From the NCBI RefSeq assembly GCF_030410485.1, contig NZ_JAUHHC010000004.1, forward strand, positions 186,001 to 250,000: DNA of 64,000 nucleotides. Direction: 5' to 3'. Position 1 is the stretch's first letter. Each line of letters opens with the position of its first letter. Source of the DNA: Roseateles violae (lineage in GTDB: Bacteria; Pseudomonadota; Gammaproteobacteria; Burkholderiales; Burkholderiaceae_C). Positions 59,823 through 64,000 of this stretch are shown here, piece by piece. The notes beneath the pieces were generated by a model, which was given only the letters and a program-made list of their open reading frames with translations, was not told the origin of the DNA and searched no databases. The position numbers were made by a program, and so were the translations under genes.

Positions 59823-59865
59823 CCCCCGCGGGGGCGGCGATGCTTGCCGGATCGACCGGCAAGCA
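59823..59865 (+). other. Hairpins between the kinase gene and the 5'-nucleotidase gene
   Basis: A self-complementary CCCCCGCGGGGG (59823-59834) is followed by the perfect 10-bp hairpin TGCTTGCCGG/CCGGCAAGCA (59841-59850 with 59856-59865, loop ATCGA). More GC-rich pairing potential runs to about 59910. There is no U-run, so it may be a terminator of low efficiency or a structured leader. Confidence 0.45.
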
Positions 59866-59953
59866 CATCGCCGGCGCGGGCCGGCTTGGGAGCGGCCCGG
59901 CGCTCGGCCCGAGTACCGACGGAATGGAAACTGAGATAGCAAGGTTCCTCACG

Positions 59954-61630
59954 ATGTCCAAGCTCAAGACCGGCCTGCTTGCCGCCACTCTCGCCCTGCT
60001 GCTCGGGGCCTGTGCGCAGCCGCCGACGCCGCCCGCGCCGCTCCAGGTCAAGCTGCTGGCGATCAATGATTTCCACGGCAATCTGCAGCCGCCCGGCGAG
60101 GGCCTGCGCATCCGCGATCCGCAGAATCCGGCCAAGACGCTGACGATCGCGGCCGGTGGCGCCGCGCATCTGGCCAGCGCCGTGCGCGAACTGCAGGCGC
60201 AGAACCCGAACCATGTCTTCGTCGCCGCCGGCGATCTGGTCGGCGCCAGTCCGCTGCTGTCGGCGCTGTTCAATGACGAGCCGACGATCGAGTCGCTGAG
60301 CCGCATGGGCCTGGCGATCAGCGCCGTCGGCAACCACGAGTTCGATCATGGCAAGGTCGAGCTGCTGCGCAAGCAGCATGGCGGCTGCCATCCGGTCGAG
60401 GGCTGCAAGGGCCCGCGCCCCTTCACCGGCGCCGGCTACCACTACCTGGCCGCCAGCACCTGGGATCTGCAGACCGGCAAGACCCTGCTGCCGGCCTATG
60501 AGATCCGCCGCTTCGAGGGCGTGCCGATCGGCTTCATCGGCCTGACCCTGAAGGACACGCCGGGCATCGTCACGCCCAGCGGCGTCGCCGGCCTGCGCTT
60601 CGACGACGAGGCCGAGACCGTCAACCGTCTGGTGCCCGAGCTGCGCGCCCAGGGCGTCGAGGCCATCGTCGTGCTGATCCACGAGGGCGGCTACCCGAGC
60701 GGCGACTACAACGAATGCCCGGGCATCTCGGGGCCCATCGTCGATATCGTCAAGAAGCTAGACAAGGCGGTCGACCTGATCATCAGCGGCCACACGCACC
60801 GCGCCTACAACTGCCGCATCGACGGCCGCACGGTCACCAGCGCCGACAAGTACGGCACCGTCCTCACCGACATCGACCTCAGCCTGGACCGGCGCAGCGG
60901 CGACATCACCGCGATCGCGGCGCAGAACCGCATCGTCAGCGCCGAGCGCTATGCGGCCGATGCGGCGCAGGCGGCCTTGATCGCCGAGTACGACGCGCTG
61001 GCCGCACCGCTGGCCAAGCGCATCGTCGGCCGCATCAGCGAGACCATCTCGCGCAGCGAGAACGCCGCCGGCGCGACGGCCATGGGGCAGTTGCTGGCCG
61101 ATGCCCAGCTGGCGGCGACGCGCGCCCCCGAGCGCGGTGGCGCCCAGATCGCGCTGACCAATATCGGCGGCGCCCGCGCAGCGCTCAACTTCCAGGGCCA
61201 GGGCGAGGTCAGCTATGGCGATGCCTTCAGCGTCCAGCCCTTCTACAACCAGCTGCTCACGCTGAGCCTGACGCCGGCCGAGCTGCGCCAGGTGCTCGAG
61301 CAGCAATGGCTGAACCAGCCCAAGCCGCGGCCGCTGCAGGTCTCCGAGGGCTTTGCCTACCAATGGGATGCCGCCCGGCCGGTCGGCCAGCGCGTTGTCG
61401 CCGACAGCCTGCGCCTGAACGGTCAGCCGCTGCGCGAGGACGCGCTCTACCGCGTCACCGTCAGCGCCTTCCTGGCCGCCGGCGGCGACGGCTTCGCGGG
61501 TTTCGCCGAATTCGGCGTCGGCCGCGAGCGACGCATCGGCATCATGGACATCGAGGCCCTGGTCGAGTACCTGCAGGCGCGGCCGCTGACCCGGCCGCCG
61601 GCGCTGGACCGGGTCATCCGTCTTAACTGA
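59954..61630 (+). CDS. 5'-nucleotidase family lipoprotein (bifunctional metallophosphatase)
   Basis: 558 residues from the ATG at 59954 (AAGG 9 nt upstream). Lipobox LLLGAC. Metallophosphatase domain (about 30-300): NDFHGNLQ, GDLVGAS, GNHEFDHG and SGHTHRAYN supply the metal ligands. C-terminal substrate-binding domain (about 335-540): TNIGGARAALNFQG, and FLAAGGDGFAGF. UshA/NutA-like periplasmic nucleotide hydrolase, probably feeding nucleoside salvage; adjacency to pnuC and the NR kinase suggests NAD/NMN breakdown products, an inference. Confidence 0.92.
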   Translation: MSKLKTGLLAATLALLLGACAQPPTPPAPLQVKLLAINDFHGNLQPPGEGLRIRDPQNPAKTLTIAAGGAAHLASAVRELQAQNPNHVFVAAGDLVGASPLLSALFNDEPTIESLSRMGLAISAVGNHEFDHGKVELLRKQHGGCHPVEGCKGPRPFTGAGYHYLAASTWDLQTGKTLLPAYEIRRFEGVPIGFIGLTLKDTPGIVTPSGVAGLRFDDEAETVNRLVPELRAQGVEAIVVLIHEGGYPSGDYNECPGISGPIVDIVKKLDKAVDLIISGHTHRAYNCRIDGRTVTSADKYGTVLTDIDLSLDRRSGDITAIAAQNRIVSAERYAADAAQAALIAEYDALAAPLAKRIVGRISETISRSENAAGATAMGQLLADAQLAATRAPERGGAQIALTNIGGARAALNFQGQGEVSYGDAFSVQPFYNQLLTLSLTPAELRQVLEQQWLNQPKPRPLQVSEGFAYQWDAARPVGQRVVADSLRLNGQPLREDALYRVTVSAFLAAGGDGFAGFAEFGVGRERRIGIMDIEALVEYLQARPLTRPPALDRVIRLN

Positions 61631-61648
61631 CATGCCTCAACTGACGCC

Positions 61649-64000
61649 TCACCAGGCCAGGCTCAGATAGTCGAGCAACTGCGCGCCGCCGGCGCCGCCC
61701 AGCGGCACCAGCATCGCCTTCAGCATCGGCTGGTCGAACAGGCCCGCGAAAGCGCCGCTATGCATGGTCCTGACCTCGTCCCTCAGCGACTCGAAGGGCT
61801 TGGCCAGCGCGCCCATCGGACCGCTCTGGCCCTTCAGCCAGCGCAGGTCGGCGGCCATCGCCGCGAGCGTGTGCTCGCGCGTCCGCTCCACCGCGCGCTT
61901 GAGCAGAGCGCCCAGCGCGATCAGCACCAACAGATAGGCGCTGGCAATCAGCGCGATCGCCGGCGTCAGCGACCAGTTGTCGAATACCCGGCTGCGCGCC
62001 AGCAGCACGATGCCCAGCACGGTAAAGGGGCCGATCACCATCGGCGAGATGTGCTCGGTGCGGCGGGCCACCAGCTGCATGTCGATCCAGCCGTCGAGCA
62101 GCGAATGGCGTGCCGGCGCCGTGCCGTCGCTGCGCCGCTCGGGCTCGGCAGCGATCGGCGTGCACCAGAGTTCGGCGCAGGCCGGGTCGCCCAGCGCATC
62201 GGCGAAGCGCTTCAGGCAGCTACGGGGATAGACGCTGCGTCCGCAGTTCAGATGGCTGACAAAGCGGTAGACCAGCAGGGTGGCGTCCGAAACCGCCAGG
62301 ATGGCCAGCGGCAGCAGGGCCAGCACCAGGGCCAGGGCGCTGAACACCACCGCACGGTGCCGGGCGCCGCGCACCGGGATCTCGAGGATGCGGCTGTCGC
62401 CCCAGCCCGACTGGCCGGTGCCCAGCATCCACAAGAGCCACAGCCCGATCCCCATGGTCAGCAGATAGATCATCAGCACCCGCAACGCGCGCGGGCGGCC
62501 GGCCGCGCGCAGCACGTATTCGCGCCACAGGCTCGCGATGTCGCAGCTGAAGCCCGCCGGCCGCGTCCAGCGCAGCAGCGAGATGCGCGGCAGACTGGCC
62601 AGCCAGCCCGGTCGCTGCCGACCCGACTCGGGGTCGTCGCCCAGCGCCAGCCAGTGACCGTCCTGCGACAGCGTGTGCACGCCATGCTCCCAGGCCACGT
62701 CGATCGAGCCAACGATCACCACCAGGGCCAGCAGGTGCAGCAGATGCGAAGGCCAGGCGCTGACGCCTTCGAACCAGGCCACCGGCTCGCAGTTGTCGCA
62801 GGCGCCGGTGCCCTGCTGCGTCCAGACCAGCAGCATCAGCACCAGCGCCGACCCGAGCACCAGCAGGTAATAAGGCGCAGCGGCAAGCTTGGGCACGGCG
62901 GCCCCGCTGCGCTCGCGGCGGCGATCCAGCCACACGGCCAGGCTGGCCGGCGCGAGCACCAGCATGGCCAGCGCCACCGGCTGCCAGAGGGCCAGGCCAC
63001 GCGGATTGAGAAATTCCAGCACCGTTACGTACATAAAGGCCAGCACGGCCAGTTGCGCGGTGGCCAGCAAAGCGGTCGCCGGGCCGAGCCGGCTTTTCGC
63101 CTCGGCATCGGCGGGATCGAAACGGACCAGGCGCGCGCGGAGCTTTCGCAGCGACGGCGTCGAGGGCCACAGCAGCAGCGCCACCGACATGAAGCCCAGC
63201 AAGATGCCGGCAACAAGCCCCTGCCCCTGATCGGCCCGGCCGACATTCAGTGCCACGCCCCCCCTGCCCTCCAGCCAGATCGGGCGCGTGCGGCCGATCT
63301 CGTAGAGCCAGGGGTTGTCGATCAGATCGTCGGCCTTTTCACGTTCGACATCGCGGCAGCGATCGCTCTTGCAGCCGGCCTGGCGCGCGGCCAGGTAGGT
63401 GGCGCTCTGATAGACATCGCGGAACGGCGCACCACCGGCACGCAGGTCCAGCGGGCGCGTTCTGGCCCTCGACGGCATCTCCAGCGGCAGGCTGGTCGCC
63501 ACGATCAGGTTGCGCGTGAAGGGCAGCGCCCGCGGGTGCAGCAGGCGCGCATCCATATCGGTGGTCATGAAGATGCGGTCGGCGAAGTTGTCGTGCAGGG
63601 CCTGCATGACCAGCAGCTTGTCGTGCACGTCGAAGCCGAATATGCCGAGCGCCCCGATCGGCGCCTGATCGGGATCCGACTCGCTTTGCTGCAACGACAG
63701 CGCCATGCGGCGCAGATAGTCGAGCTGGTCGCGCGACTCGGGCCATTCGATCTTGCGGCTCTCGTCCTGAGGGTCCTTGCCCGGCTTGGCCACGGCAGCG
63801 GCGGCGGTGGCCGCTTCGCGCGTGGTCACGCCGTCGATGCCGCGGAAATAATAGGCCGCCACGACTTCCAGCCAAGGCATCTGCCGCTTGAGCACCACGG
63901 TCAGCTCGCGCACCAGCGATTGCGCATATAGCGAGTCCCGCTCGGCGATGAGAACGATGCGCCGCCGGCGCTCCTCGGGCAGGCGGCGCTGGAGTTCGAT
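61649..64000 (-). CDS. Multi-spanning membrane protein of unknown function (5' end outside the window)
   Basis: At least 783 residues; the frame is open to the window edge, so the start lies beyond 64000 (a GTG at 63913 is internal). The N-terminal visible part is extracytoplasmic-like (RRRRIVLIAERDSLYAQSLV, then DKLLVMQALHDNFADRIFMT), similar in texture to a receptor-type alpha/beta domain. From about the middle there are around nine membrane helices. CKSDRC and CDNCEP may be redox or metal sites. No family was recognised. Convergent with the nucleotidase gene, 18 nt apart. Confidence 0.75.
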   Translation of the reverse strand: MELQRRLPEERRRRIVLIAERDSLYAQSLVRELTVVLKRQMPWLEVVAAYYFRGIDGVTTREAATAAAAVAKPGKDPQDESRKIEWPESRDQLDYLRRMALSLQQSESDPDQAPIGALGIFGFDVHDKLLVMQALHDNFADRIFMTTDMDARLLHPRALPFTRNLIVATSLPLEMPSRARTRPLDLRAGGAPFRDVYQSATYLAARQAGCKSDRCRDVEREKADDLIDNPWLYEIGRTRPIWLEGRGGVALNVGRADQGQGLVAGILLGFMSVALLLWPSTPSLRKLRARLVRFDPADAEAKSRLGPATALLATAQLAVLAFMYVTVLEFLNPRGLALWQPVALAMLVLAPASLAVWLDRRRERSGAAVPKLAAAPYYLLVLGSALVLMLLVWTQQGTGACDNCEPVAWFEGVSAWPSHLLHLLALVVIVGSIDVAWEHGVHTLSQDGHWLALGDDPESGRQRPGWLASLPRISLLRWTRPAGFSCDIASLWREYVLRAAGRPRALRVLMIYLLTMGIGLWLLWMLGTGQSGWGDSRILEIPVRGARHRAVVFSALALVLALLPLAILAVSDATLLVYRFVSHLNCGRSVYPRSCLKRFADALGDPACAELWCTPIAAEPERRSDGTAPARHSLLDGWIDMQLVARRTEHISPMVIGPFTVLGIVLLARSRVFDNWSLTPAIALIASAYLLVLIALGALLKRAVERTREHTLAAMAADLRWLKGQSGPMGALAKPFESLRDEVRTMHSGAFAGLFDQPMLKAMLVPLGGAGGAQLLDYLSLAW

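Noticed and set aside
59784-59953. Coding extension of the 5'-nucleotidase upstream to 59840
   Set aside because: It would place about 38 unrelated residues before a clear lipoprotein signal that begins at 59954, and the stretch is better explained by hairpins.
61760-63931. A 723-codon plus-strand frame opposite the edge membrane protein
   Set aside because: His/Gln/Arg-rich and domain-free, while the minus frame gives membrane helices in sensible order.

Overview
The window looks like a chromosomal segment of a high-GC betaproteobacterium, most likely order Burkholderiales and perhaps the Rubrivivax/Leptothrix/Roseateles group. The grounds are GC-rich third codon positions, an intracellular polyhydroxybutyrate depolymerase, an iscRSUA-hscBA-fdx operon, an soxR-free housekeeping set with Burkholderiales-like neighbourhoods (suhB/trmJ/cysE, pnuC next to a ribosylnicotinamide kinase), and a complete MSHA-type pilus locus. 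The genus is an inference. No prophage, insertion sequence, integron, CRISPR array, rRNA or tRNA was seen, and there is no gene-free stretch longer than about 300 bases apart from the interval that holds 6S RNA.

Layout. 1-1231: a truncated ABC-transporter binding protein and a small heat-shock protein with a heat-shock-type promoter. 1235-9934 (minus): uvrB, then iscR-iscS-iscU-iscA | hscB-hscA-fdx-tsaD, with an intrinsic-terminator-like hairpin between iscA and hscB and tsaD translationally coupled to fdx through a GTGA overlap. 10078-14649: an aromatic/aspartate aminotransferase, phaZ, a soluble RsxB-like ferredoxin, nth, a ZapB-like coiled coil and zapA. 14681-14857: 6S RNA. 14895-19966: an EVE-domain protein, a TSUP permease, a PAS-like/degenerate GGDEF protein, a flavoprotein, rpsU-yqeY and a DUF442 protein. 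20116-24706: a TRAP transporter (dctQM) convergent with two tandem TakP-like binding-protein genes. 24836-31197: pmbA diverging from darP-mog-slyD, then phoD-like, cysE and trmJ. 31220-32334: a leader with three consecutive hairpins, and suhB.

32392-46467 is the centrepiece: a divergently arranged MSHA type IV pilus locus. On the minus strand, mshA-C-D-O-P-E-G encode the major pilin, minor pilins, an unusually large PilX/MshP-type protein, the extension ATPase with a c-di-GMP-binding MshEN domain, and the inner-membrane platform. On the plus strand, mshI-J-K-L-M-N encode the alignment complex, the secretin, an ExeA-like ATPase and a TPR protein. The shared control region carries three GACAG motifs spaced exactly 11 bp apart and a palindrome. 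Downstream of mshN lie two lipoproteins, one of 933 residues with three near-identical Ig-like repeats and an EF-hand-like loop, which is a plausible surface adhesin. The GGDEF protein at 16182-17204 has lost its catalytic motif but keeps an I-site, so both it and MshE may sense c-di-GMP.

50146-64000 is housekeeping: a secreted protein of unknown function, mutS (with a terminator-like hairpin in its leader), an alpha/beta hydrolase, pyrG, a DUF1330 protein, eno, ftsB, pnuC plus a ribosylnicotinamide kinase, a lipoprotein 5'-nucleotidase and a multi-spanning membrane protein cut by the window edge. Tight ATGA/GTGA/TTGA overlaps are common, and several genes have a -10-like hexamer 6-8 nt before the start codon, suggesting leaderless transcripts.
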